A DNA stretch of 64,000 nucleotides from an uncultured Chitinophaga sp. (GCF_902168175.1 NZ_CABHOU010000076.1:62001-126000); one strand, 5' to 3'; positions 37,587-45,048 are shown, counted from the stretch's first letter. Program-made: numbers and translations. Notes: generated by a model from the letters alone, not told the origin.

Positions 37587-37659
37587 GATTCCGTAGCTCA
37601 GTTGGTAGAGCAATACACTTTTAATGTATGGGCCCTGGGTTCGAGTCCCAGCGGGATCA
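37587..37659 (+). tRNA. tRNA-Lys (anticodon TTT)
   Basis: Complete cloverleaf of 73 bases: acceptor GATTCCG/CGGGATC with one T-G wobble at pair 4-69, D arm GCTC/GAGC, anticodon stem ATACA/TGTAT with loop CTTTTAA (anticodon TTT at 37620-37622), T arm CTGGG-TTCGAGT-CCCAG, discriminator A. CCA is not encoded. A terminator hairpin follows at 37682-37715. Confidence 0.96.
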
Positions 37660-37681
37660 CAGAATACTCTCAAACTTGTTT

Positions 37682-37715
37682 AAGCCGTATGGATCGTAAG
37701 ATTTATGCGGCTTTT
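37682..37715 (+). terminator. Terminator of the first tRNA-Lys
   Basis: AAGCCGTAT (37682-37690) pairs with ATGCGGCTT (37705-37713) with one wobble, followed by TT. Confidence 0.65.
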
Positions 37716-37854
37716 CGCATTTGGTGCCTGAGTTGTATCCGGTCTGTCTGCACGATGTCGATTTCTCTAATAGTTCCCATTCTGGTGTATTTTCGCTCCT
37801 TTGCCAAAGTTTATTGTTATCCTTCATCGAAAAATCTGAGTTGATGTTATCAGC

Positions 37855-38745
37855 TTATATTTTTACCAATGCTCTCATTTCTTCAATTTTAGCTACCGAT
37901 ACTTTACTCTTGTCGTACGACAGGTAAAATGTATTGGAGGCTTCTTCCACACCTTCCCATATTACAGCAATGTTGCCCTGCCTGGCGAAGTCGTGTGCCA
38001 GGAAATCTGATACCACACTTACGCCTTTTCCCTCACCGATCGATTTAAGTATCGCACTGAGATTGGGTATGATGTATTTAGGTGCGATGGCCGGCCGTTT
38101 GCCGAAATTCGTTGTCCAGAATTTCCTGATAAGCGCCAGGTCGTCGCTGTATGCGTACCAATCCTGCTTCAATAGCCATTTTTCAATCTCCCCGTAGTCC
38201 TGGTTTCTTACCTGTGTTCGGAAAACGCGTACGTCCATCTTTTTATTGGCCACTACTACCAGCTTCTCCGTAAGCACGGGTTCATGTACCAGGTGTTTCT
38301 TTTCCATTGCCTTCTGGCTGCCAATCACAAAGTCAAGATCACCTTCCGTCAGCTGTTGTATAAGCTCTTTTCCGATACCGAACGATACGTTCAGTTGCGA
38401 TGGGATCTTTTTCATGCGCGCCGTAAGCTTCGAGTTGAAAAAATCCAGCGGGGCGCCTAGTCGAATGGTCGGCAGTTTGTTTAACGCCGGTTTTTGAAAA
38501 GAGCGTTCCACAGATCCCAGGTTTTCCATCGATGCCACCACCTGCGTGTAGAGTCGTTTACCCGTTTCGGTAGGAACGAGTTGCCTCGGCAGCCGGTCGA
38601 ACAATTTGGTGCCAATATACTGTTCAAGGGCGGCCAGGTGAACACTTGCATTCGGTTGTGAAATAAGTAGCTCCTGGGCGGCCTTCGTAAGGTTGCCTTG
38701 CTGATAGATAGCAATAAAAGTTCTATACCATTCCAGATTTACCAC
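37855..38745 (-). CDS. LysR family transcriptional regulator
   Basis: Regulator of about 296 residues. The N-terminal winged helix-turn-helix is 'EWYRTFIAIYQQGNLTKAAQ' to 'QPNASVHLAALEQYIGTKLF', and the rest is the periplasmic-binding-like effector domain. I set the start at the GTG at 38745 (VVNLEWYRTF), which is where LysR proteins normally begin. An ATG at 38775 is in frame but lies inside a good promoter. It sits alone between two tRNA-Lys genes; its target and co-inducer are unknown. Confidence 0.85.
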   Translation of the reverse strand: MVNLEWYRTFIAIYQQGNLTKAAQELLISQPNASVHLAALEQYIGTKLFDRLPRQLVPTETGKRLYTQVVASMENLGSVERSFQKPALNKLPTIRLGAPLDFFNSKLTARMKKIPSQLNVSFGIGKELIQQLTEGDLDFVIGSQKAMEKKHLVHEPVLTEKLVVVANKKMDVRVFRTQVRNQDYGEIEKWLLKQDWYAYSDDLALIRKFWTTNFGKRPAIAPKYIIPNLSAILKSIGEGKGVSVVSDFLAHDFARQGNIAVIWEGVEEASNTFYLSYDKSKVSVAKIEEMRALVKI

Positions 38746-38749
38746 GCTG

Positions 38750-38779
38750 CAAATGTATTCAAAAATTAATAGCAAACAA
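38750..38779 (-). promoter_or_regulatory. Promoter of the LysR gene
   Basis: On the minus strand TTG (38779-38777), 19-base spacer, TACATTTG (38757-38750). Transcription would begin at or next to the GTG at 38745, so the message would have almost no leader. Confidence 0.55.
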
Positions 38780-38971
38780 TAAATTCTATTAATATTTTAA
38801 TAATTAATTTCGGACGATATACGGATTTATGGATTGTGTCTGAGCCATGGTATTACGTTTTGAGCTTGTTTGCCTCAATGTGTCGTTTGTCAGGATTAGC
38901 CGGTTGCTATTCAAATTTTAATAGGAGAGAATGGGGAGGGTGTTGTGTTTTTTATCTTTCTAAAAGAAAAA

Positions 38972-39002
38972 TTTGGATGGAAGTAAATTATTGTTACTTT
39001 TG
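38972..39002 (+). promoter_or_regulatory. Promoter of the second tRNA-Lys
   Basis: TTTG at 38972-38975, 19-base spacer, TACTTTTG at 38995-39002. Confidence 0.8.
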
Positions 39003-39022
39003 CAGTCCTTAAAAAATGGGTT

Positions 39023-39095
39023 GATTTCGTAGCTCAGTTGGTAGAGCAATACACTTTTAATGTATGGGCCCTGGGTTCGAGTCCCAGCGGAATCA
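39023..39095 (+). tRNA. tRNA-Lys (anticodon TTT), integration target
   Basis: Same cloverleaf as the first copy with acceptor GATTTCG/CGGAATC; relative to copy 1 the single T-G wobble has moved from pair 4-69 to pair 5-68. Anticodon TTT at 39056-39058. Its last bases (39085-39096) are repeated at 44149-44160 at the end of the mobile island. Confidence 0.96.
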
Positions 39096-39096
39096 C
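39085..39096 (+). repeat. att-like direct repeat, left (tRNA end)
   Basis: CAGCGGAATCAC, the tRNA-Lys 3' end plus one base, is repeated exactly at 44149-44160 and bounds the island. Confidence 0.65.
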
Positions 39097-39106
39097 TGGA
39101 AATTTG

Positions 39107-39140
39107 CAAGACCTGCGCGTAGCGCGGGTCTTGTGTTTTT
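39107..39140 (+). terminator. Terminator at the left end of the island
   Basis: CAAGACCTGCGC (39107-39118) pairs with GCGCGGGTCTTG (39122-39133) over a 3-base loop, followed by TTTTT. It ends the tRNA transcript in the present arrangement. Confidence 0.8.
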
Positions 39141-39258
39141 AGTCGAGTAGTTGGTCGAGTTCCTTTTGAATTACCACTTTTGCTTTCCCGTACTTTATAC
39201 AGGTTAACCAGCTTTTACGAAGGTACGAACAATGCACCTTACTATATTTGCAAAATAA
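39139..39258 (-). pseudogene. Possible C-terminal gene remnant
   Basis: A 39-codon open frame without a good start ends at a TAA at 39139-39141 and reads toward the tRNA (last residues KAKVVIQKELDQLLD). The place and direction would suit the end of an integrase gene, but I see no catalytic residues and cannot assign it. Confidence 0.15.
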
Positions 39259-39293
39259 TCATAGCATGGAAACAGCCTAAAATTTAATGATCA

Positions 39294-39917
39294 ATGAACC
39301 AATATATAGTAGATACAGAACATGCGGCAAAAGGTCTAATAAATGCCATTTTTGAGGAGGAAAAGAAATTATTGGAAATAGAAGAAAAGTATGCTAAACT
39401 CTCAGCAATTTATAACATTTTAAAAATGCAATATTTGGGTTCTGATGATCCCACAGACATCGATGACCCAGAAGTGATAGAAAAATTAGCATTAATGAGT
39501 ACATTTTCTAGCGTACATAATCTACCCTCATTAGGACAAGAAGTTACAGCGTTGAAGAGGTCCTTGGCCAATAAGGCATTATCGATTGATGCACTATCAG
39601 GAGCACTTTTACAGATTGCTAAACAAGGTATATCTACAGTTTATGGAGGGCTTTCTAGTTGTAATGAAGGGCGTGCAATTGGTTTACAGAGCTTGAAAAC
39701 TGTGGTATGGGAAGCACGAAATCAAGCAAATCATTGTGAAGAAGGTAATCCCAAGCGTAATGTCAAGGAGTGTTTCGAAAAACTAAAGACAGATTTTGGA
39801 ACAAAATTCGACATCACCATCGAACCAACAAAGAGCAAAGCCAAATCTATCCTTGATCTATTAGAGTGGAAGAACTACGAGAATTATCTCAGAGACCTAG
39901 AATCCCTTCTTGGATAA
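39294..39917 (+). CDS. Putative HEPN-domain protein
   Basis: Product of 207 residues, no signal peptide or membrane segment, mostly helical. The N-terminal third (about 15-50) is a charged coiled-coil-like stretch. Near the end of the second helical block, VVWEARNQANHCEEG contains Arg142-Asn143 and His147, an exact RNxxxH motif as in the active site of HEPN ribonucleases. A TATATTTG box lies at 39243-39250. AT-rich like its neighbours and convergent with the PIN-like gene. HEPN proteins serve as RNA-cleaving toxins or defence effectors. I recognise no closer family; the motif can also occur by chance. Confidence 0.5.
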   Translation: MNQYIVDTEHAAKGLINAIFEEEKKLLEIEEKYAKLSAIYNILKMQYLGSDDPTDIDDPEVIEKLALMSTFSSVHNLPSLGQEVTALKRSLANKALSIDALSGALLQIAKQGISTVYGGLSSCNEGRAIGLQSLKTVVWEARNQANHCEEGNPKRNVKECFEKLKTDFGTKFDITIEPTKSKAKSILDLLEWKNYENYLRDLESLLG

Positions 39918-39998
39918 ACGAAGATATATATTAACGATAGGCTAAACACTACCGTTCCATCTGCCGTCATAGCATGGAATTGCATATTGGATTTAGTT

Positions 39999-40763
39999 TT
40001 ATTTAGAGTCACCTGAGGAAATTATTTTCGTATCCTTGTTGTAAACGTTATAAACAACTGCTGCCTTGTTTCTCGTTCTTCTATCATCAGAGATAAAAAA
40101 GTCGCAGTAGCTCGCAAAGAAGCAATGCTCAGCATCCCATAGTCTTGCATAATTTGATGTTGGTGTTTCCTTATCTTTCCAATAGCCAAACATGTCAAGC
40201 AATTCAAATACTCCTGCAATTCGGTTATGCAGCCCAAATTTTTTACCATCAGGATGAAGCTGAATGCCATATTCAATCATTTCTAAGAAAGATTGATTTG
40301 TTCCCCAACTTGTTAGCTTAGTGTTCAGGTGGTCAATTACTTCTATCGCACTGTAGTTGTTTAATTTTAAAATGTCTATTCCTAACTGTCGCCTTATATC
40401 TTCTTTTTGTTCTTTGGATATTAGGTTCATGAAACCTTTTATTGCGGTAATGCCGGAGGGAACAAGGGTAATTGTGTCATAAACTTCCCGTGGATCTTCC
40501 ATTATATGTGTCAGCCTGTTTCCATTTAGGTCTAAATACAGATAGTTGTTCTTAAAAATGTTTCTTACTGTGTCAAGCCTTTTTGTTAGTAGGTCATCCT
40601 TGGAGATAGATGAATTGCCGGGAAAACTTTCCACTTCAAAAATATGGGCTGATGAATAGAAAAATCGGAGTTTCCCGTTAGGGAGAACTGATTTTACACT
40701 ATCAAGTGTATAGTCGCCGTTTTCAATTGAAACGATTATATTATTGTCAAGATAAACTGTCAT
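39999..40763 (-). CDS. Putative PIN-like nuclease domain protein
   Basis: Product of 254 residues. It begins MTVYLDNNIIVSI, as PIN-like proteins do (Asp6, Asn7). A possible second acidic residue is in 'SSAHIFEVE' (Glu43), and near the C-terminus 'LWDAEHCFFASYCDFFISDD' followed by RRTRNKA matches the PIN pattern Asp/His ... Cys-Asp-hydrophobic-Ser/Thr-Asp-Asp ... Asn-Lys, giving Asp210, Asp221 and Asp226/227 as likely metal ligands. It converges with the HEPN gene 81 bases away. No antitoxin gene is evident next to it. Fold assignment is by motif only. Confidence 0.55.
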   Translation of the reverse strand: MTVYLDNNIIVSIENGDYTLDSVKSVLPNGKLRFFYSSAHIFEVESFPGNSSISKDDLLTKRLDTVRNIFKNNYLYLDLNGNRLTHIMEDPREVYDTITLVPSGITAIKGFMNLISKEQKEDIRRQLGIDILKLNNYSAIEVIDHLNTKLTSWGTNQSFLEMIEYGIQLHPDGKKFGLHNRIAGVFELLDMFGYWKDKETPTSNYARLWDAEHCFFASYCDFFISDDRRTRNKAAVVYNVYNKDTKIISSGDSK

Positions 40764-41015
40764 AGATAGTTACTTAATAAACGGGCTCATCAACAAAAAA
40801 TACCATTGAAAAGTTTTAAACTTAATATTAACCCAATGTTACAGCTTATTAAACTGTATATTCTTATTATGGATAAATAACATAATGCCAGTATATTCCA
40901 GCTTTTACCATTGCTTTATGATACAGTAAAGATGTAGCAAAATATATTTGGAAACTGGCCCCTTAATTTTGTATATCTATTGAGCATTGTTGTTTTTTAC
41001 TTAAAAAATTAGGAT

Positions 41016-41721
41016 ATGAGAAGTTCGAATTTGAAGCGGTTGAAATCCTTTTTCACCTTTGATCTCCCCTTTAATGCTGGTTATAACAGGCTATCATTAC
41101 ACGCTATTCACAAACAACAAACCCTATCTTTCCCCAGCTGGGATATTGAAAGTACCCGAAGAAAGATCATTGCTGATTACTGGTATCGGCATGTACTTTA
41201 TCATTTTTCATCATTATTTACTTTGGCTTTGCTAATTGTTCTGCCGTTTAATCTACACCTTAGTTTACTTATCTATACTGGTTATGTTTGGGGGCATTGC
41301 ATTTTCAGGAGTTCTTCTTTGTGTTTATTTACCCCGGTTTGTTTCAAAATTCCTGCCACAACTGGAAGTGGTATTAGCTCATTATAAAAGCAGCCGGCCT
41401 TTAATAAGACAAGAAAAATGTGCAAAAACACAACCTAAAATTCCCACCTTAACTGTCATCCACTATGTACTATTACAAACTGCCGGTGTCAAAACAATCG
41501 CCTGTGATCAACGATCAGCCCAGTTAATAAACATGTTAACGGGCGTAGATACCGATAGTATCAAGGAAAACCTACGGAGGATTTACAAACCTGCCATGCT
41601 ATCACCTAAAGAGAAGGCAGAAGTGTTAAAAGGTGTTGCTGCTGCAAGGTCATTTTTCGGGAGGTTGGATCATCCTCCAGCATTTAAGGTACTAGATCAA
41701 CTGGAAATGAAGTTAATATAA
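41016..41721 (+). pseudogene. Unrecognised membrane protein gene, probably frameshifted
   Basis: Two overlapping plus-strand frames share this stretch. Frame one (from 41016) encodes a basic N-terminus and a membrane helix ('LFTLALLIVLPFNLHLSLLI') but turns unlike protein after about 41285. The +1 frame then continues with a second membrane helix (MFGGIAFSGVLLCVYLPRFV) and a soluble C-terminus ('AQLINMLTGVDTDSIKENLR', 'SPKEKAEVLKGVAAARSFF') to 41721. One gene with a single-base shift around 41270-41290 is the simplest reading; two overlapping genes remain possible. No family recognised. Confidence 0.45.
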
Positions 41722-41799
41722 AAATTAATATTTATTGATGCATACTTCATTGACTATCAAATGAGATATGACGGTTTTCCCAATCCATAAAAATTATTT

Positions 41800-42636
41800 T
41801 TATGTTTTATTTTCTTGTTCAATAAGCCTTAAGCATAAATGTATTGTAGATAGGTAACAATAAAATATCCACGAATGCCACAATGGCTTGTCATAATCAG
41901 TTTTTTGCCGAACGTTATGATGGCGGATTCCAAAGGTATTTGCAATTTCAAAAAGTTCATTTGTGTCCTTACTCATTAAAACGTTTTTAATCTTTGGCTT
42001 TAGATACTCAAGGACATCTGCAAGATCTCTCAACGCGTCCCTCCTTTCATCTAGGCTAGAGGTAGCTCTTCTAAATTTCACCATAGCCGCAGATACCTTC
42101 AACTTGATATTGCTTTCATCTGATGTAGGTATTGGGGCTGCAAATAAATTCTCAAATCCCTCTTCAATACTTTCCAGAATCTCACCCTTATCAGAGATCT
42201 CTAAGTTCCTATATCGCTTTAAAAGGGGATTAAATGCTTCTCTAAATTCCTGTCTGCCTAAATTATCATCGGAGGCAGAGACGTGTATCCCACAATCGTT
42301 CCAGCTATGATACGATGATACTGTTGGCTTGGAACAACAGTCATGCAGAAGTTCAATCATCGTGAAAAGGTCTACATCAGAATAATGATTCAGCTTCGTA
42401 GAAATAGGCCAAAGATCGCTTTTACCTACTTTCATAAATATCGCAGTATCAATATCATCTCCTAATATTCCATTAATATCACCATCAGTACAATATAGGC
42501 CAAAATATTTTTGAAAATACCCCTCATTTTCTAACTGGCGATATTTTAGAAGAAATGCTTTTTTAAACATTTCATTGCTTACGGCTTCAAACTTTGTATA
42601 ACCTTTTCTTATATTATAATATTCTCTTTCTTCCAT
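41800..42636 (-). CDS. Hypothetical protein of the island
   Basis: Soluble product of 278 residues, no recognised domain. The N-terminal 130 residues are mixed, with 'YCTDGDINGILGDDIDTAIF' and 'SWNDCGIHVSASDDN'. The C-terminal part is helical and ends in a dense aromatic block, 'FEIANTFGIRHHNVRQKTDY' (229-248) followed by PLWHSWIFYCYLSTIHLCLR. The Arg-His-His-Asn cluster (238-241) looks like a possible active or binding site. AT-rich, between the frameshifted gene and the HTH gene. A defence-related role is only suggested by location. Confidence 0.6.
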   Translation of the reverse strand: MEEREYYNIRKGYTKFEAVSNEMFKKAFLLKYRQLENEGYFQKYFGLYCTDGDINGILGDDIDTAIFMKVGKSDLWPISTKLNHYSDVDLFTMIELLHDCCSKPTVSSYHSWNDCGIHVSASDDNLGRQEFREAFNPLLKRYRNLEISDKGEILESIEEGFENLFAAPIPTSDESNIKLKVSAAMVKFRRATSSLDERRDALRDLADVLEYLKPKIKNVLMSKDTNELFEIANTFGIRHHNVRQKTDYDKPLWHSWIFYCYLSTIHLCLRLIEQENKT

Positions 42637-42787
42637 GAAATAATTTTGTAATACAGTTCATCTAATATAATGTTTTTATTCTATAAAATGATTGGCAGAC
42701 TATTTCTCTTAAACATGTTTTCTAAGTATACTTAGATTTTTCTTGCTTGGCTGTTACCGTATTTTTGCCGCCTAAACAGTTAAGTGT

Positions 42788-43132
42788 ATGAAAGAAAATG
42801 TGCAAATTGAAAAGGCTGAGGCACCCATGTTATTCCCTTTTGACCCAGACCAATTTTGGCTGCGTGTCCGGTTGATTATCCGGGAAGAAATTATAAATGC
42901 GGAAAGGGCCAACCCTGCTCTCCCAGTTTATGAAACACCCGGCCTCACCTATAAGCCCCTTTACAAGATCGGTGAGGTCTGCCAGCTATTCCAGGTCACC
43001 AAGCCCACTATTTATGACTGGATTAAACACGGTAAGCTAAGCCCCTACAAAATCCGGTCAAGGGTCTATTTTCTTTGGAACGATATACAGCAATTGTTAC
43101 AGCCGAAAAAAGATGGACAGGTTGCCCGGTAG
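42788..43132 (+). CDS. Excisionase-like helix-turn-helix protein
   Basis: DNA-binding protein of 114 residues. The C-terminal half has an excisionase/MerR-type winged HTH: 'YKIGEVCQLFQVTKPTIYDW' (60-79) then IKHGKLSPYKIRSRVYF with the beta-wing. Such proteins in Bacteroidota mobile elements act in excision or in control of mobilization genes. It is followed by the palindrome array and mobC, which suggests it could bind there. The start at 42788 is the only good one. Confidence 0.8.
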   Translation: MKENVQIEKAEAPMLFPFDPDQFWLRVRLIIREEIINAERANPALPVYETPGLTYKPLYKIGEVCQLFQVTKPTIYDWIKHGKLSPYKIRSRVYFLWNDIQQLLQPKKDGQVAR

Positions 43133-43135
43133 ATT

Positions 43136-43404
43136 GACTGGCAGCTTTGCTACCTGTCTGCGGAGATCGTACAGGCGGCCTTGCCACCTGTACGCGGATA
43201 TTAGGTAGGGCAGTGTGGCTGCCTGCCCGCGAAGATTGACGGGCAGCTTCGCTACCCGTCGCGGAAATTGTACAGGCGTGTTTGCCCCCTTGTACGCGGG
43301 ACAAAGAACGGACTTCGCTCCGTTAGCGAGCGGTGTTTTTGCTTCGCAAAAACTCGCTCGCTTTTGCTCCCGCTGGTCGCAAAAGGTTGCCCGCAAGCGG
43401 GCAA
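43136..43404. repeat. Array of eight palindromes upstream of mobC
   Basis: Consecutive inverted repeats: 43136-43158, 43169-43193, 43208-43228, 43238-43260, 43270-43295, 43307-43324, 43325-43362 (about 16-bp stem) and 43387-43404 (TTGCCCGC aa GCGGGCAA, perfect). The first five start 32-39 bases apart and are separated by related spacers (gcggagat, gcggatatt, gcgaagatt, gcggaaatt). Palindromes 1 and 4 are close relatives, as are 2 and 5. No gene is credible here. Position directly before mobC and relaxase suggests an oriT or a control region. Confidence 0.75.
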
Positions 43405-43422
43405 GCATTAAAATTTTCGGTT

Positions 43423-43767
43423 ATGAGTGAGAAAAGGAAAGGCCGCCCACCCAGCCCGGTAAAACGTCAGCTCCAGGTTGGGGTAAGGCTCAACGAGGAA
43501 GAAATGAAACGGGTGAAGCAACAGGCGCAAAGCGCCGGAATGAAACTCATGCCCTACATGCGGCAGGTGATCCTGCGGGGAAAGGTCGTTGCCCGGCTGG
43601 ATGAGGAAGGCCGTCAATACCGGCTGGCCCTGATCGGGGTTGCTAACAACATCAACCAGATGGCTAAAACCTGCCACCAGAAAGGATATTTGTCCGCCTT
43701 GACTGCCTATTACAAGGATTACGCCCAATTATGTGAAATCCTGAAAAAGTTAAGTGATGATAAGTAA
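43423..43767 (+). CDS. MobC-like mobilization (relaxosome) protein
   Basis: DNA-binding accessory protein of 114 residues from the ATG at 43423. It begins with a basic arm (SEKRKGRPPSPVKRQ), then a ribbon-helix-helix-like part ('VGVRLNEEEMKRVKQQAQSA') and the family end 'LIGVANNINQMAKTCHQKGY'. MobC proteins help the relaxase bind and open oriT. Its end overlaps the relaxase start by 11 bases, as is usual for this pair. The segment is less AT-rich than the genes to its left, so the island is probably composite. Confidence 0.88.
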   Translation: MSEKRKGRPPSPVKRQLQVGVRLNEEEMKRVKQQAQSAGMKLMPYMRQVILRGKVVARLDEEGRQYRLALIGVANNINQMAKTCHQKGYLSALTAYYKDYAQLCEILKKLSDDK

Positions 43768-44160
43768 AGTAATAACGGGTAAGTCTTTTTCGGGTTGCTG
43801 CCGGTATGTCTGTAAACCGGTAGAACGGGCGGAGATCCTGTATGTTCATGGCGTTAGGGAATCCGACCCTAAACAGATGGCTGAGGATTTTGAACAGAAC
43901 CGCCGCCTTTTGCCCAATAAGCATAGGGCCGTATTTCACGGTATTTTAAGTTTCCATCCAGATGATAAGGTAACAAACGAGCTGATGGCAACTCTTGCCC
44001 AAAAGTATCTCCAGGAAATCGGCCTGATAAACACACAGGTGGCGGTTGTAAAGCACACGGACAAGGCCCATCCGCATTTGCATATTATCGCCAACCTGGT
44101 AAATCTGAACGGCAAAGCCATTTCCGATAGCTGGTTAGGTCTACGCGGCAGCGGAATCAC
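43757..44160 (+). pseudogene. Relaxase gene, truncated at the island's right boundary
   Basis: N-terminal relaxase domain (MobA/VirD2-type) from the ATG at 43757. The residues 'ITGKSFSGCCRYVCKP' are typical of Bacteroidota relaxases and the metal-binding three-His motif is HPHLH with upstream His (His105, His107, His109). Homology stops at about residue 131 (SDSWLGLRG), where the tRNA-derived repeat begins; the open frame runs on to 44299 through the tRNA terminator and is spurious. The catalytic domain is incomplete at its C-terminus and the accessory domain is lost, so mobilization by this protein is unlikely. Confidence 0.82.
44149..44160 (+). repeat. att-like direct repeat, right
   Basis: Exact copy of CAGCGGAATCAC from the tRNA-Lys 3' end. 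The bases after it (acagaa) resemble those that follow the first tRNA-Lys, as expected for the original tRNA downstream flank. Confidence 0.65.
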
Positions 44161-44171
44161 AGAAGTCAAAG

Positions 44172-44217
44172 CACAAAACCCGCATAAAACATACGTTTTA
44201 TGCGGGTTTTGTGTTTT
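44172..44217 (+). terminator. Probable native terminator of the second tRNA-Lys
   Basis: A near-perfect stem of about 19 bp (44172-44190 with 44195-44213, loop atac) followed by TTTT. It lies 12 bases after the right repeat, where a tRNA terminator would be without the insertion. Confidence 0.8.
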
Positions 44218-44350
44218 GCAATCATGGTGGACTATTTTGGAATTCGAAAACGAAATTAGGGGAGCTATAGAAAAAAAACAGGGCTCAGTATTAAATTGAA
44301 GGAAGATGTTGCATTTCTTAAACTACCCGGATCAGTAAGCGGGCGGCCGC

Positions 44351-44382
44351 TTGGGGTAATATTTCGTTTTACCCTATTTTTG
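44351..44382 (+). promoter_or_regulatory. Possible promoter of the Crp/Fnr gene
   Basis: TTG at 44351-44353 and TATTTTTG at 44375-44382, spacer 21. The -7 box is 18 bases before the ATG at 44401. Confidence 0.4.
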
Positions 44383-44400
44383 AATAAATTCTCATACTAC

Positions 44401-45048
44401 ATGCCGCATACAGTTATTGGTCAATATCTCGACGACCACTTCCCGTTCCTCGACCCCGCACTTAGGAGTACTATTGCCAGTATTGGCTTTATCAGGGAGA
44501 TACCTGCAGGTGGGGTACTGATGCGCAGCGGTGAATTTCTTAAGTACACGATGCTGGTGGCCGAGGGGAGTATTAAAGTGTATCGCGAATCGCCGGAGGA
44601 AGGAGAGATTTTTATGTACGAGCTGGAGCCTGGCAATGCCTGTGCCCTTTCTATGATATGTGCCACTACTGCCAGGGCCAGCGAGGTAATGGGCCGGGCG
44701 GAAAAGGATGCTGTGCTGGTCATGTTGCCGATCGAAGAGATGGAAACGCTAATGAAGGAGCATAAAAGTTGGTATCGCTTCGTGGTCGAATCTTACCGCA
44801 GCCGCTTTGAAGAGATCTTAGAGGTGTTGGATAGCGTGGCTTTTCGTAGTATGGACGAACGTTTGCAGCATTATTTAGGTAAGCAGAGTATCCGGCTCCA
44901 TACCCGGGAGCTGAAACTTACCCACCATGATATTGCTTCCGATCTCAATTCCTCCCGCGAGGTGATTTCGCGTTTGCTGAAAAAGATGGAACAACGCGGA
45001 CTGGTGTCCCTGGGAAGGAATATTATAGAAATAAAATTTGTTGTGTAA
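44401..45048 (+). CDS. Crp/Fnr family transcriptional regulator
   Basis: Regulator of 215 residues from the ATG at 44401; a longer frame to 44296 runs through promoter-like sequence. The N-terminal cyclic-nucleotide-binding-like beta-roll spans about 12-125 ('GFIREIPAGGVLMRSGEFLK', 'YELEPGNACALSMICATTAR'), followed by the dimer helix and a C-terminal winged HTH ('LTHHDIASDLNSSREVISRL'). Cysteines in the roll (CALSMIC) could bind a cofactor, but the N-terminal Fnr cysteine cluster is absent. It is the first gene after the tRNA locus and precedes sulfur genes whose leaders carry Crp/Fnr-type dyads, so it is their likely regulator. Confidence 0.9.
   Translation: MPHTVIGQYLDDHFPFLDPALRSTIASIGFIREIPAGGVLMRSGEFLKYTMLVAEGSIKVYRESPEEGEIFMYELEPGNACALSMICATTARASEVMGRAEKDAVLVMLPIEEMETLMKEHKSWYRFVVESYRSRFEEILEVLDSVAFRSMDERLQHYLGKQSIRLHTRELKLTHHDIASDLNSSREVISRLLKKMEQRGLVSLGRNIIEIKFVV

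Larger units (their letters stand above)
39085..44160. mobile_element. Degenerate mobilizable island in tRNA-Lys
   Basis: About 5.06 kb between two 12-bp repeats of the tRNA 3' end. The inner left two thirds (39100-42780) is clearly more AT-rich than the flanks. Content: HEPN-motif gene, PIN-like gene, a probably frameshifted membrane gene, an unrecognised gene, an excisionase-like HTH gene, a palindrome array, mobC and a relaxase truncated at the right repeat. No integrase or replication gene is visible, so it is a remnant or depends on helper functions. Confidence 0.7.

Noticed and set aside
37642..37665. First tRNA-Lys as a second att site
   Set aside because: Its end reads CAGCGGGATCAC with one mismatch and has no foreign DNA or second repeat copy directly after it apart from the LysR gene.
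37602..37844. 80-codon open frame beginning in the first tRNA-Lys
   Set aside because: It covers the tRNA and its terminator; the product has no family features.
43136..43404. CRISPR-like array because of the 32-39 base rhythm
   Set aside because: The regular parts are palindromes that differ from each other and the parts between are short and similar, the reverse of identical repeats with unique spacers. No cas gene is near.
43097..43408. 103-codon minus-strand frame across the palindrome array
   Set aside because: Its sequence follows the palindromes; no start context and no homology visible.
44161..44299. Relaxase C-terminus running to 44299
   Set aside because: The frame passes through the tRNA-type terminator hairpin and shows no relaxase similarity after residue 131.
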